Part shown: positions 1 through 9,743 of the stretch, in pieces | Position numbering within the stretch: position 1 is the stretch's first letter | Layout: every line of letters starts with the position of its first letter | Source of the DNA: Dyadobacter arcticus | GTDB lineage: Bacteria; Bacteroidota; Bacteroidia; Cytophagales; Spirosomataceae | NCBI RefSeq assembly: GCF_011762185.1 | Contig: NZ_JAASQJ010000003.1 | Coordinates: forward strand, 1,178,001 to 1,242,000 | Direction of reading: 5' to 3' | Length of the DNA stretch: 64,000 nucleotides | Translations under genes and position numbers: made by a program | Notes under the pieces: generated by a model | The model's database searches: none | What the model was told of the DNA's origin: nothing | The model's input: the letters and a program-made list of their open reading frames with translations, nothing else

Positions 1-1746
1 TGGGTCTTCGTTAAATCGTTCCCAATCTTTCAGAAGCATTTCCAGCAGTAAAGTAGTGTCTTGGTCGAAAACTTGTTTTGATGAGTCGTTCTGAACGGGT
101 TCTGTTACCGACGGTACCAGCAGCGCACGCTCCCGAACCTTTATCAGGTGTTTGATCAAATTATAACAAAGGGTAAACTGCCCGGTCGCAACAACAGCAG
201 CTTTTTCGTCATTACCCCGGCTATGTTCATCAAACCATAATGTAGTTGCTACCAAACGCGCTTTTTCTGCTACTTGGATGATTTTATTCGATGATTCCAG
301 CACCGTTTTGCCGCTCAAAGATTCCCTCCCGGCCAAAGTATTACCGTTTTCCTTTTCCGAATGCTCCTCTCTATTCCGGGCATTCTGTTTAACCAGGCTC
401 AAATCATAAATTGCATTGGTTACGACGATATTGCGGAATTTGTCGTCGGAAAACAACTTGCTGTAATAATGCGCCCGGATCTGTCTTAAATAGACATCCG
501 ACGTAATCATGAAAACCGATTTGAGCCTGGCTTCTATCATCTGCGAGATCAACCCAAGGCGCAGCTTTAAAAAATATTTTACATAGCGAAAAAAAATAAT
601 ACCCCACGTACTCTTGGTTTGATGCACATTCTCTTTGGCAGCCTTCGCTTGAAACCTTGAATACAGATTAATGGAAAATGCAGCCAGGAGCGGGAGTAAT
701 ACCAGTGTCAAATTTGGCTTCCAGCCGTAAAAAACCAGTCCCAAAATCGTAATAGGAAAAAGTCCCGCCAGTAAAAACAGAAACCGTTGTATAAACCTGA
801 CAGAAAAATTATTTAAAAATGTTTTCTTCTGCATGGGCAACGTAAAAGCGTCCATCAGATAACTGGTCACATCACAGATCAGGATCATATCAAACGGTTC
901 CCGTTTATTTTCCACCCTGCGTTGATTAGCAAGCAGTATGCTGTCAGTGGCCTGGTTGTCGGCGATACCTCCGTCAAGCAATCCAAAGCGCTTGGGATTG
1001 GATTTAAAATCCTTATCCTTGAACAAATCCTCTGGGTTATCTCGGGTCGAAAACGGGTTTTCCCGGTAGTTAATCGCACCTGTAAGTGTTTTTGCATCAA
1101 GCTGGGCGTGAGTGAAGTCCTCTGGAAATAGCATAGGCTCAAATCCACCTGGAAAACAAGATGATGCAGCCAGCATATCTGATAATCTGACCTTGCCAAA
1201 GATCTCAGAGGTACCGGTCTTGAAGTGGATATAGCTGTTCCCTATTTTACCCTTGCTTATGGATTCATCCGGATGTTGCGATTGGAACCTGAAACTTAGT
1301 CCGTTTGCCAGCTCGGTCGAATTCACGCAAATTTCCTCTATATGAGTAGACTTCAATTCTGAATTCAAAATATCGAGATGCTGTCCGGGAAATATCAATT
1401 CATTATATGCCATGGAGAAGGCGTTGATCAAATTGCGGCTTTTCTCCGGATGGTTTTTCCATATCCCATCGTTATCCAAAAGTTCGAAAGCCTTGGTAAT
1501 CACCCGCTCACCTTCCAGTGTTTCAAGTAGCAGATGGTAGATCTCATGGAATGAAGTTCCGCTGCAAATTCCTGCCGCATATGCGAGATTGGCAATGCTA
1601 CCGCCGGAAGTAGAACCAATGAATTTAACCCTTTCCAGCAGAGAGGTATCCCCTGATTTAAGTTGATTGAGGTAAGCAATTGCTCCGAGGGAAAATGCCG
1701 CAGCACGAAATCCGCCTCCGGACATAGCAAGAGCTATATTTTTCAT
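1..1746 (-). CDS. Patatin-like phospholipase with two membrane segments (3' end outside window)
   Basis: An open frame of 582 codons starts at the ATG at 1746 and runs off the left edge without a stop. Residues 8-14 carry the oxyanion-hole motif GGGFR of patatin-like lipases. Ser47 sits in STSGGS, a variant of the GxSxG nucleophile elbow, and Asp258 sits in LLDGGIADN, the second half of the Ser-Asp dyad. Two hydrophobic stretches at about residues 323-341 and 345-361 suggest a membrane hairpin after the catalytic domain, so it may act on lipids at the inner membrane. Known patatins are acyl hydrolases; the substrate cannot be read from sequence. It stands alone, with 530 bp of non-coding DNA upstream. 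Confidence 0.88.
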   Translation of the reverse strand, partial: MKNIALAMSGGGFRAAAFSLGAIAYLNQLKSGDTSLLERVKFIGSTSGGSIANLAYAAGICSGTSFHEIYHLLLETLEGERVITKAFELLDNDGIWKNHPEKSRNLINAFSMAYNELIFPGQHLDILNSELKSTHIEEICVNSTELANGLSFRFQSQHPDESISKGKIGNSYIHFKTGTSEIFGKVRLSDMLAASSCFPGGFEPMLFPEDFTHAQLDAKTLTGAINYRENPFSTRDNPEDLFKDKDFKSNPKRFGLLDGGIADNQATDSILLANQRRVENKREPFDMILICDVTSYLMDAFTLPMQKKTFLNNFSVRFIQRFLFLLAGLFPITILGLVFYGWKPNLTLVLLPLLAAFSINLYSRFQAKAAKENVHQTKSTWGIIFFRYVKYFLKLRLGLISQMIEARLKSVFMITSDVYLRQIRAHYYSKLFSDDKFRNIVVTNAIYDLSLVKQNARNREEHSEKENGNTLAGRESLSGKTVLESSNKIIQVAEKARLVATTLWFDEHSRGNDEKAAVVATGQFTLCYNLIKHLIKVRERALLVPSVTEPVQNDSSKQVFDQDTTLLLEMLLKDWERFNEDP

Positions 1747-2277
1747 TGTGATGGTCGAGGGTTGCAGAGTCGTTAGCTACCGGAAATTCGCCATTATTTC
1801 TGTCTCATAAAACTATTTCGAGATATTATGATTAAACGGTAAAAACCGAGGATTCTGGTAAAAAATCTTATCGCAGGACATCATAAATCGAGATCCATCC
1901 TAAATTGTGTAAGTAATAGCTGATTGGTCACTCATGGGTTATTTCTTCGTTGCCGAGAGGTTCTTTGCATTAGATCCAAAATATAGGCCGACGAGTTGAA
2001 ATGAATTCTATTAGTGATTAGTCCAATCTGGAAAAAACTTCATGTCAAAAGGGTCTGCTTCCAATTCCTTTAATTTTTAGAGGAGCCACTTTTGATAATC
2101 GGCGCTCCTGAATGAATTTTTGAAGTGAGGAGCAAAAATCGTTCAAGCCTCTTCTTGAAATATTAACAAGACAAAGTACCGAGAAATTAAATGTCGATTC
2201 CATCGCTACTATCGCATTTTTATATGTTATTTTGAACAATTAATACATTTATGTGCCGAAATGGTAATACATAACAG
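1747..2277. other. Intergenic region between divergent genes, no gene recognised
   Basis: This 531-bp AT-rich stretch separates the divergently transcribed patatin and AraC genes and presumably holds both promoters. A 64-codon minus-strand open frame at 2045-2239 has no recognisable motif and no protein-like neighbours, so it is not called. No strong inverted repeat was seen. Confidence 0.5.
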
Positions 2278-3165
2278 ATGAAACCCCTTGTTCAAAAATT
2301 GCCTTTAGACAGTAGCACCTCATTTGTGGCCCGTTCCTACATGACCCCGTTTTTCGAAACGCCCTGGCACCAGCACGAGGAATATGAACTGCTGATTGAA
2401 GCGGTCGGGAGCGGGTCTGCATTTGTTGGTGACCATATCGGAGAGTACAGCGCAGGAGATGTGTTTTTGTTGGGTAAAAATCTGCCCCATTGGTTCAGAA
2501 AAAAAGAACCTGATATGATTTGCAGCGCCATCGTCGTGCAGTTCCGGGAGGATATTTTTGGAGAAAACTTTCTAATGCTTCCCGAAATGCAACTGATCAG
2601 GAAGACGCTCAGTCAAGCTAATCAAGGCATTGTTTTGAAAGGAGAACTTAGGGAAACAGTCGGACAGACCCTTCGAAGGATCGAATCGCTCTCCGGGTTT
2701 ACGCAACTATCCGCACTGCTGGACTGCCTGCACCAGATCAGCATATCGGATCAAATCAGCTATCTGACACAGTCAGCCATTATGAATTTCTCCAAGCAGG
2801 ACCAGGACCGCATCCACAAGGTCTTTGAATACACGATGCAAAATTTTCAGAAAAAGATCCTGCTCGAAGATGTCGCCAGTCTTACCCATCAAAGTGTCTC
2901 CGCATTCAGTCACTATTTCAAGAAAAGTACCAAGAAAAATTACATTCAATTCCTGACCGAAATACGGATTTCCCACGCCTGCAAACTGCTTGTCACGACG
3001 GAGAAGTCCATCACAGAAATTTGCTACGAGAGCGGATTTCACAACTGGTCCAATTTCAGCAAGCATTTCAATAAGATCGTGCGACAGTCTCCTATGAAAT
3101 ACAGAAAAGAATACATGCAGACAGCTGGGAAAAATAAGCTCGGCGAAGGATCAGCTAACATTTGA
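2278..3165 (+). CDS. AraC family transcriptional regulator
   Basis: This 295-residue protein has an N-terminal cupin-like sensor half (residues about 10-110, with WHQHEEYELL near residue 30 and a PHW motif near 82) and a C-terminal double helix-turn-helix (about 190-285). The second HTH reads ITEICYESGFHNWSNFSKHF, followed by PMKYRKEY, the standard AraC ending. Such regulators bind a sugar or its breakdown product and activate nearby catabolic operons. It converges on the minus-strand operon at 3.2-11.5 kb, ending 39 bp from the pyruvyl transferase-like gene, so it is a candidate regulator of that operon. The operon also has its own sigma/FecR pair. The ligand is unknown. Confidence 0.9.
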   Translation: MKPLVQKLPLDSSTSFVARSYMTPFFETPWHQHEEYELLIEAVGSGSAFVGDHIGEYSAGDVFLLGKNLPHWFRKKEPDMICSAIVVQFREDIFGENFLMLPEMQLIRKTLSQANQGIVLKGELRETVGQTLRRIESLSGFTQLSALLDCLHQISISDQISYLTQSAIMNFSKQDQDRIHKVFEYTMQNFQKKILLEDVASLTHQSVSAFSHYFKKSTKKNYIQFLTEIRISHACKLLVTTEKSITEICYESGFHNWSNFSKHFNKIVRQSPMKYRKEYMQTAGKNKLGEGSANI

Positions 3166-3204
3166 TTTCGCACTAATCACCCAGATCTGCCTGCGGTACA
3201 TCGA

Positions 3205-4473
3205 TTACACCACGCTCGAAACTTTGGACGTAGCCGTTTTATACAATTCACCCACCTTTTGCATCGATTTGGCCAGTTTCTCTTTTGAAGCCGCCTGATT
3301 TTTCCAAACCTCCATCAAACGGTCCGTAATCTGCCTGCCGGTAGTTTGCTCAATTTCAAAAACCCAGTCATTGAACCCCAGGTCATAATACATTTGTCCT
3401 TTGATGGTATCTTCCGGCTGCCTCAAATAGAAGAAAAGTGTTTTATTCGCTGCCGCGATAATGGGTGAATGGCATTCGAAGCTCAGTACCGAAAACGCTT
3501 TTTCATACACTGATGCTGCTTCATCGGGCAGCCAGTACCCGCGTTTGATCACAAATGGTTTTACATCGTCCGGAAGCGGATTAATGAGCAATTCATCCAT
3601 AATTTCTACCTGATAGGTCATTTCAGGACAAACGAGCACTTTGTTTCCGGTTTCCCGCACCCAGGCAATAATGGCTTCCCGTAGCTTGGCGTGATCCGCC
3701 TCCTTGTATTTTTCATTCGTTTCTTCGACCTTTTTGATCCGCTCCTCCGACCACCCCGAACGGCTGGCAAATTTATAATAAGGCGTATATCGTAGTCGGG
3801 GAATCGCGCAAATGAACTTCCCGGGCGTCAAACCCGCGGAAGCCAGAAACGCATCCGCTTTTTGTTTGTTCGCAATGTTAAGATAAAATGTCGCGTCCGG
3901 AGCAAATCCGATATGGTCTCCGGCAATGCCGTTTTCTTTCAAAACACCGATGGAAGCAGTTTCCCGGGTATAGATGAAGCTTGCTTTTTCGAGAAGCGTT
4001 TTCAGTTTGGGATTGATTTGCTGGATCGTCGTGCCGAAAACGCCATACGGTTTGCCCGTGGCTTTCACCCAGGCTTCCAGGTTCACCTGGCCGACAATGC
4101 TCGGGCCAGAACCGTGAAGCATGAAGTCATTGGTTTTGAAAGCTTCGGTAACCTCCGGGTTATTGACGTTCAAAGCCTCGTCCACATCCCCGTAGATGAT
4201 TTTCACTTTTGGAAAATTTTTGTTCAGCATGGCTTTCACATCCTCGCCCCGGCTGCGTTTCCAGAGTGTAACCTCCACCTCGGGCAGGTAAGTCTCCAAA
4301 ATATGCAGCAAACCGGGTGTATGGGTAATGTCGCCAATGTTCACATCCTGCCAACCCGATACGACCAGGATTTTTTTTGTCTTAGCCAATGCCGCGGCCA
4401 TCGCGGGGTGAATTAAAAAAAGGCCCGAAGCGGATACTGCACCCAGCTGCTGGAGAAATTTTTTTCTGTCCAT
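3205..4473 (-). CDS. Polysaccharide pyruvyl transferase family protein with export signal
   Basis: This 422-residue protein matches the polysaccharide pyruvyl transferase fold. A glycosyltransferase-like N-terminal half (VVSGWQDVNIGDITHTPG near residue 37) is followed by FMLHGSGPSIVG and GVFGTTIQQ, and then by IYTRETASIGVLKENGI, the family's RE-S motif. Known members add pyruvate ketals to exopolysaccharide sugars in the cytoplasm. Here the first 27 residues (RKKFLQQLG, then a hydrophobic stretch ending AMA) look like a Sec or Tat-like signal peptide, so the protein is probably exported. It is the last gene of the sigma-FecR-SusC-SusD operon, 74 bp after SusD. A role in recognising or altering the imported glycan is inference. 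Confidence 0.8.
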   Translation of the reverse strand: MDRKKFLQQLGAVSASGLFLIHPAMAAALAKTKKILVVSGWQDVNIGDITHTPGLLHILETYLPEVEVTLWKRSRGEDVKAMLNKNFPKVKIIYGDVDEALNVNNPEVTEAFKTNDFMLHGSGPSIVGQVNLEAWVKATGKPYGVFGTTIQQINPKLKTLLEKASFIYTRETASIGVLKENGIAGDHIGFAPDATFYLNIANKQKADAFLASAGLTPGKFICAIPRLRYTPYYKFASRSGWSEERIKKVEETNEKYKEADHAKLREAIIAWVRETGNKVLVCPEMTYQVEIMDELLINPLPDDVKPFVIKRGYWLPDEAASVYEKAFSVLSFECHSPIIAAANKTLFFYLRQPEDTIKGQMYYDLGFNDWVFEIEQTTGRQITDRLMEVWKNQAASKEKLAKSMQKVGELYKTATSKVSSVV

Positions 4474-4547
4474 TTGAATATTGAATTGAATGTTTTTTAA
4501 CTAACTTTTTAATGTTGGATGTCGTCAGAATAGCAATAAAATGCCGC

Positions 4548-6221
4548 TCAATAACCTGGATTTTGTTCCAGCGTAGCGGAAAAATTCGCGTCAATTGCGG
4601 ATTGCGGAATTGGGAACAGTTCATGTTTTTCGAGGATGGAATTCCGTGTTGAGGCCCTGATACTGTATTTTTTTACCCGCTCCACCAACTTACCCATTCT
4701 GGAAAGTGTCCGGCGACGCTGCTCTTCTACGATCAATTCCCGGGCGCGTTCGTCCAGCAGATAGTCGATTGTCATTTCACTTGCCAGTGCTGGCTTGGCC
4801 TTCGCGCGGTTACGTACCATGTTGATATCGGCTGCCGCATTGACCTGTTCTCCTTTACGAATGTACGCTTCGGCACGCAATAGGTAGGTTTCCGCCAGCC
4901 GCATCACCGGATAGTCTTTGAATGTTTTGCCATAAGTATTGTCGGTAGTTTGTCCCACTTTCCCTTCGATTTTTCGGATAGTAGGATATATTGATTGCAT
5001 CGTATCAATTTCACCAGTTAGCTTTCCAACGAGTTTCCCGAAATAGGAAGATGTCGGATTGGTGTATTTATAGTTTCGCCTGATGTTATACGGAGAGTTC
5101 CGGATATCAGTCGAGAAATTATCTTTCCATATATCATAAATAAAATAATTGGTAGGCCTGATCCAGCCCACGCCCCTGCCCATCGAATCCACCAGTACCA
5201 TGCCAGATTTGCCAGCCGGATCTTTAAGATTAGCATAAAAAGGCCCCCAGGCCCTTAGCCAGTGATTTCCTCCCGCGCCCCCATTCGTTTCGCCATAAAT
5301 GCTGGATACCGGCCTGCCGCCAGGAGTCTGGTCCTCGATCTGCAAAGCGTAGATTGTTTCCAGGTTTCCGGAACTCCGGTTGATGTTTTTATCTTTAAAT
5401 AAATCTGAAAAAACATCGCCGGGAAGATCTTTATCGCTCCCGAACCTTGTAGTCATTAACTGATAAGTCCCCGACGAAATAACCTTTGTGGCACTTTCGA
5501 TCGCCTTGTCATATTCTCCCAAATTGATAAAAACTTCGGTCAGCAAATGTTCAGCCGCGGCCTTCACAATCCTCCCTTCCTTACTCTTGTCAACGGTGGC
5601 CGGGAGCCATTGCGAGGCAAAGAGCAGGTCATTGGCAGCTGATTGGTAAACTTCTTTTCGGGTGTTGCGCACAAAGTCCGTTTTGGGCCCGGAGAATATT
5701 TGCTCCACAATGGGCACGCCGCCGAACAAATTGGCCAGCAGGTTATGGGTGTACGCCCGGAAAAATTTTGCTTCCGCAATCACCGCATTCTTTTCCGCGT
5801 CGCTTGCCCAAATTGCGGTATTTTCAGGTTTTTCGGCATAGGTAATAATCGTATTGGCCCTGGATAGCATTCTGGTGTAAGCCCAGTCCCAGTAATACTG
5901 CGCTCCCTGGTAGGTGGGTGTGAGCGTTACATTGTAATCCACAAAATTATAGGTGGTCAAGGCGGGCGTACCCACATCGGTTCCCATATTCATAGTCACC
6001 TGCGCATGCAACCCATCCAAACCGGCGAATTCTTCCCGGGCGGCAACATGCAAGGCGGTAATGTAGCTTTCAAATCCGGGCTTGGTAGTCAGTACCGCGT
6101 CCGGATTCAGCTGGGCGACCGGGACTTCGGTTAAGAAATCATCCTTGCAGGAGCTTCCTGAAAAAACCAGCCAGAGTGCTAGTATCCCAATGTAAAATCT
6201 TTTGTATATGTAAATTTTCAT
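4548..6221 (-). CDS. SusD/RagB family glycan-binding lipoprotein
   Basis: This 557-residue SusD-like protein would sit on the cell surface as the lid of the adjacent SusC transporter. A signal peptide ends in a lipobox with Cys25 (SGSSC). The N-terminal SusD-like region follows with DFLTEVPVAQL, and the C-terminal RagB/SusD region carries VMRLAETYLLRAEAYIRKGE near residue 435. The protein ends ATLEQNPGY, a typical SusD terminus. The gene starts 11 bp after the SusC stop, so the two are co-transcribed. The substrate cannot be deduced from the sequence; no glycoside hydrolase is encoded in this operon. Confidence 0.95.
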   Translation of the reverse strand: MKIYIYKRFYIGILALWLVFSGSSCKDDFLTEVPVAQLNPDAVLTTKPGFESYITALHVAAREEFAGLDGLHAQVTMNMGTDVGTPALTTYNFVDYNVTLTPTYQGAQYYWDWAYTRMLSRANTIITYAEKPENTAIWASDAEKNAVIAEAKFFRAYTHNLLANLFGGVPIVEQIFSGPKTDFVRNTRKEVYQSAANDLLFASQWLPATVDKSKEGRIVKAAAEHLLTEVFINLGEYDKAIESATKVISSGTYQLMTTRFGSDKDLPGDVFSDLFKDKNINRSSGNLETIYALQIEDQTPGGRPVSSIYGETNGGAGGNHWLRAWGPFYANLKDPAGKSGMVLVDSMGRGVGWIRPTNYFIYDIWKDNFSTDIRNSPYNIRRNYKYTNPTSSYFGKLVGKLTGEIDTMQSIYPTIRKIEGKVGQTTDNTYGKTFKDYPVMRLAETYLLRAEAYIRKGEQVNAAADINMVRNRAKAKPALASEMTIDYLLDERARELIVEEQRRRTLSRMGKLVERVKKYSIRASTRNSILEKHELFPIPQSAIDANFSATLEQNPGY

Positions 6222-6232
6222 GATATCAGAAG

Positions 6233-9200
6233 TTAAAAGCTTAGGTTTAAACCCATGGTAATGGTACGCGGCGTGGGATAGAAGTTACCCTGCGTATTGT
6301 AACCGCTTTCGGGGTCCGGTCCGAGCCAATCCGTAAAAGTCAGCAGGTTTCTTCCGCTTGCATAAATCCTTAAACTCCCCACATGCAGCCTGTTAAGCAG
6401 TGTTTTGGGAAAATCATAAGATAAGGACACATCCTGTAACCGCACAAAATTCCGGCTCATGTAATAGTTGTGCCCCAGCGGATTGGTGTAGCTCATGCCC
6501 GGTCGCGTCGCAGACTTATTTTCCGGCGTCCACCAACCCGCGTCGATCATGTTTGCAGGGCGCTCCGGATAGTTGCCGGCACCGGTCGGCGCATTGCGGA
6601 TGTCGAGTACGCTCAGCGACTGGATCCAGCCTTCCATTGCATTGACAAACACAGACAAGTTCAGATTGCCATACCGGAAATTGTTTGTCACTCCCCACCG
6701 GACTTTGGGTTGAAGCTGCCCCACAATCTTCCGGTCATTGGCGGCATCAAACTTCCCGTCCCCATTCAAATCCTTAACCCTCACCCAGCCCGGCTTGTAA
6801 CTCGTGGTGGGAAAAGCATCGCCGTCCTGGTAAATTCCATCAAACAGATAGTCGTATGCAATGCTTACCGGCTTGCCGATAAACCAGCGGTTTCCAAGAT
6901 CATCGTCTTCCTTGCCGTCGCCATTGGTATCGCTGTTGTAGATATGCACGATCTTGTTCTTATTGCCCGAAAACACCACATTACTACTCCACTCAAACTT
7001 GGCCCCGCGCAGATTAATGGTATTGAGTGTCAGTTCAAAACCTTTGTTATTGGTGGCCCCAAGGTTGGTCAGCACCGATTTGAAACCGGTTGTAGTCGGC
7101 AATGCGCGGCTCAGGATCAGGTCGCGTGTATTCATATTGTAATATTCCACCGTTCCGCCAATGCGTCCTTTGAGTAGTTCGAAATCCAATGCAACGTTCG
7201 ACGATAGGGTCGTTTCCCATTTCAGGTCGGTATTGGCCATATTGGATGTGTAGATACCCGTCGAAGTGGAGCCGCCGTCGCCGAAAACGTATTGGCTGGT
7301 CCCGGATAAGGCAAGCGATTGATAGGGACTTATGGCCTGATTGCCTACCGACCCATAGGATACCCTGAATTTGAGCAAATCAATGGCGGAAATCTGTTTG
7401 ATAAATGGTTCTTCAGACATGACCCAGGCCAATGCGCCAGAGGGAAAAGTGGCGTATTTGTTGTTGGCAGCAAACACCGAACTCCCATCACGCCTCACTG
7501 TAAACGTTGCAAGATAGCGCTCTTTAAAACGATAGTTGAACCGGGCCATGGACGAAATCCCATCGGATGCTGCACCGTCCGACCGGCTGATCTGCACTTG
7601 TCCGAGATTCAGGTTGTTCCAGTCCAGCGCATCATTGGCCAGCGGCGAAGCGCTCGCGCTAGTGGATTCCCAGCCCATATGGTTGCGTCCGTACAGCAGC
7701 GTTACGTCCAGGCTGTTATTATCGTTGATCTGGCGATTGTAGGTCAGGATGTTTTCGACCACCCAATCGTAATCCTGGCGGTTCACCTTACTGGCGCTGG
7801 TGGTGTTGACGAGTGGGCGCTTACTATCCTGCCGGTTGAAATTATAATTGTGTGACCATCTGAGATTAGGCGAGAAATTAAGACGATAACTCAATCCCTT
7901 GATAAATGGAATGTCGGCCACGGCAAAAAAATTGGAAAACAAATTCTGGTTGATTTCTTCATTCCTGTTCAGCAACCCGGCCATCGGATTGCCAATGAGC
8001 TGATCCTCTGGAACCGGAAATTGCGTTGGCTGCGTTTTGGCGTCATCATGGTAAAGCTTGCCGTATGGACTGGTCCAATAAGCGTTGTAAACGCTTGCCT
8101 CCTGCCCGGACAGATTTCGGTTGATGTAGGTGGCGTTGACGCCGATTTTCAGCCAGTCCGTAATCTGATTGTCTACATTCACCCGGAACGAAGTCCTGAT
8201 CGAGTTATCATTGTAGATCAATCCCTTTTCTTTCACAAATGCTGCTGATAAATAATAAGCGGTTTTGGCAGACCTTCCTGATAAGCTCAGGTCATAGGAC
8301 TGAATGCCCGCATCTTGTGAAATTTCCTTCCAGGGATCAATCGTCTTCCCGTCCCGGTAGTTTTGAGCTTCCGTGGAGGTAAGGTAGCTTTCGATCTTCG
8401 CGGGATCGGCTTCCAGGCCGGTCTGGCTTCTCAGGTCGAGCGTTTTCTGGACGTATCGTTCAGGCGTAAGCAGCTTCATTTTATAACTCCAGTCTGAAAC
8501 GCCGTAATAGGAGTTGAAGCGGATCGTTGGTTTTTCCGTTTTGCCCATTCTTGATGTGATCAATACCACTCCATTGGCGGCGCGTGATCCGTAGATCGCC
8601 GCGGCCGACGCGTCTTTAAGCACTTCCATCGACTCGATGTCATTTGGGTTAATGTCGGCCAGACTGCCGTTAAAGAAAATGCCATCCAAAACGATCAATG
8701 GATTATTGCCTGCCGAAATCGACCGCTGCCCCCTGACCAGGATGCTCCCGCCCTGCCCCGGACGACCATTGTCAATAAACTGCACACCGGCAACGCGGCC
8801 CCTGAGCGCTTGTGAAACATTGGTCGTAGGCAGGTTTTCAATGGTTTTCATATTAACCTTGGACACCGACCCGGTCACATTTCTGCGTGACTGCGCGCCA
8901 TAACCGATCACGACCACTTCTTCAAGCGACTTCAAATCAGGCTTTAAGGTCATATTCAACTCGCTTAAACTTCCAACGGCGGCCTCTTGCGTGGCATACC
9001 CGACAAACGAGAAAACAAGGATTGCCGAATTATCCGGTACTGTTAGCTTATACCTGCCAGCGGCATCGGTTGTGGTTCCCGATTGGCTGCCCTTCACCAG
9101 AACGCTTACACCGGGCAACCCTGCGCCCGTTTCATCCGCGACAGTTCCCGTGACCTGCTGCTCGATAACAGGTGGATTGTCCGCGTTAGCGCCGTTTAGG

Positions 9201-9571
9201 CCCGTTTCGTTCTGCGGGCTTAGGACAATGCGGTTGCCAACGACCCTGAACTGAATGGCAAGCGGGGTCAGCAGTAAATTCAAAATTTCTTGTAAAGGCT
9301 GGTTAGTAACCTGGATCGACGTATGCCGTTGGGCTTGTATCGCACGGGGACTATACATAAACCGGATGTGCGCATCATTTTCAATCTTAGTTAAAATCGA
9401 TTTAACCTCCTCATCCTGCATCCTGAGTGTCAATCGCCTTTCCAGCAATTCCTGGCCATAGGCATCCGATGCATAAGCAATGCTTGCGCACACGATCAGA
9501 AAGAAGAACTGGGTCAATGAGATTTTCACGATTTTAAGACATAGGTCACGTATTCGTAAATGACTTTCCAT
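6233..9571 (-). CDS. SusC/RagA family TonB-linked outer membrane transporter with STN domain
   Basis: This 1112-residue protein is a SusC-type outer membrane beta-barrel for TonB-driven oligosaccharide import. A signal peptide (about 1-39) precedes an STN (secretin/TonB N-terminal) domain at about 40-115. A carboxypeptidase regulatory-like domain (GTVADETGAGLPGVSVLVKG) follows near 140, then a TonB-box-like segment EEVVVIGYG, a plug domain and the barrel, ending in NLSF. The STN domain signals to FecR anti-sigma factors, which fits the fecR and sigma genes immediately upstream. The bases before the ATG (ACAATCAAAAGT) closely match the leader of the other STN-type susC at 57.6-60.9 kb. Confidence 0.96.
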   Translation of the reverse strand: MESHLRIRDLCLKIVKISLTQFFFLIVCASIAYASDAYGQELLERRLTLRMQDEEVKSILTKIENDAHIRFMYSPRAIQAQRHTSIQVTNQPLQEILNLLLTPLAIQFRVVGNRIVLSPQNETGLNGANADNPPVIEQQVTGTVADETGAGLPGVSVLVKGSQSGTTTDAAGRYKLTVPDNSAILVFSFVGYATQEAAVGSLSELNMTLKPDLKSLEEVVVIGYGAQSRRNVTGSVSKVNMKTIENLPTTNVSQALRGRVAGVQFIDNGRPGQGGSILVRGQRSISAGNNPLIVLDGIFFNGSLADINPNDIESMEVLKDASAAAIYGSRAANGVVLITSRMGKTEKPTIRFNSYYGVSDWSYKMKLLTPERYVQKTLDLRSQTGLEADPAKIESYLTSTEAQNYRDGKTIDPWKEISQDAGIQSYDLSLSGRSAKTAYYLSAAFVKEKGLIYNDNSIRTSFRVNVDNQITDWLKIGVNATYINRNLSGQEASVYNAYWTSPYGKLYHDDAKTQPTQFPVPEDQLIGNPMAGLLNRNEEINQNLFSNFFAVADIPFIKGLSYRLNFSPNLRWSHNYNFNRQDSKRPLVNTTSASKVNRQDYDWVVENILTYNRQINDNNSLDVTLLYGRNHMGWESTSASASPLANDALDWNNLNLGQVQISRSDGAASDGISSMARFNYRFKERYLATFTVRRDGSSVFAANNKYATFPSGALAWVMSEEPFIKQISAIDLLKFRVSYGSVGNQAISPYQSLALSGTSQYVFGDGGSTSTGIYTSNMANTDLKWETTLSSNVALDFELLKGRIGGTVEYYNMNTRDLILSRALPTTTGFKSVLTNLGATNNKGFELTLNTINLRGAKFEWSSNVVFSGNKNKIVHIYNSDTNGDGKEDDDLGNRWFIGKPVSIAYDYLFDGIYQDGDAFPTTSYKPGWVRVKDLNGDGKFDAANDRKIVGQLQPKVRWGVTNNFRYGNLNLSVFVNAMEGWIQSLSVLDIRNAPTGAGNYPERPANMIDAGWWTPENKSATRPGMSYTNPLGHNYYMSRNFVRLQDVSLSYDFPKTLLNRLHVGSLRIYASGRNLLTFTDWLGPDPESGYNTQGNFYPTPRTITMGLNLSF

Positions 9572-9659
9572 ACTTTTGATTGTTTTTGTATGATTTGAAG
9601 ATTAGGCAAAAACTTCCTTTTCAGCTGTTTGCAGCAGCATGATGCGAAGGGACTTTCCG

Positions 9660-9688
9660 GGCCGGCAGTGGGACAAGCACAGCCGGCC
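9660..9688. promoter_or_regulatory. Hairpin in the fecR-susC intergenic gap
   Basis: A perfect 7-bp inverted repeat (GGCCGGC at 9660-9666, GCCGGCC at 9682-9688) with a 15-base loop lies between fecR and susC. On the minus strand, in which the operon is read, no T-run follows it, so it is not a standard terminator for the operon. A T-run follows it on the plus strand. A hairpin of related sequence occupies the same place in the second sigma/FecR operon (61002-61028), which suggests a role such as attenuation, RNA processing or mRNA stability. Confidence 0.5.
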
Positions 9689-9743
9689 TTTTTGTGTATT
9701 ATTTGGTTTGTTTCAGCATAGAATAGGGTTTAGATGATTGCAC

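Noticed and set aside
2045..2239. 64-codon minus-strand frame in the patatin-AraC gap
   Set aside because: No motif, no recognisable start signal and no family resemblance; it lies in a likely promoter region.
9660..9688. Hairpin after fecR as an intrinsic terminator of the sigma-fecR transcript
   Set aside because: The T-run is on the wrong side for the minus-strand operon, so it is recorded as a hairpin of unknown role.
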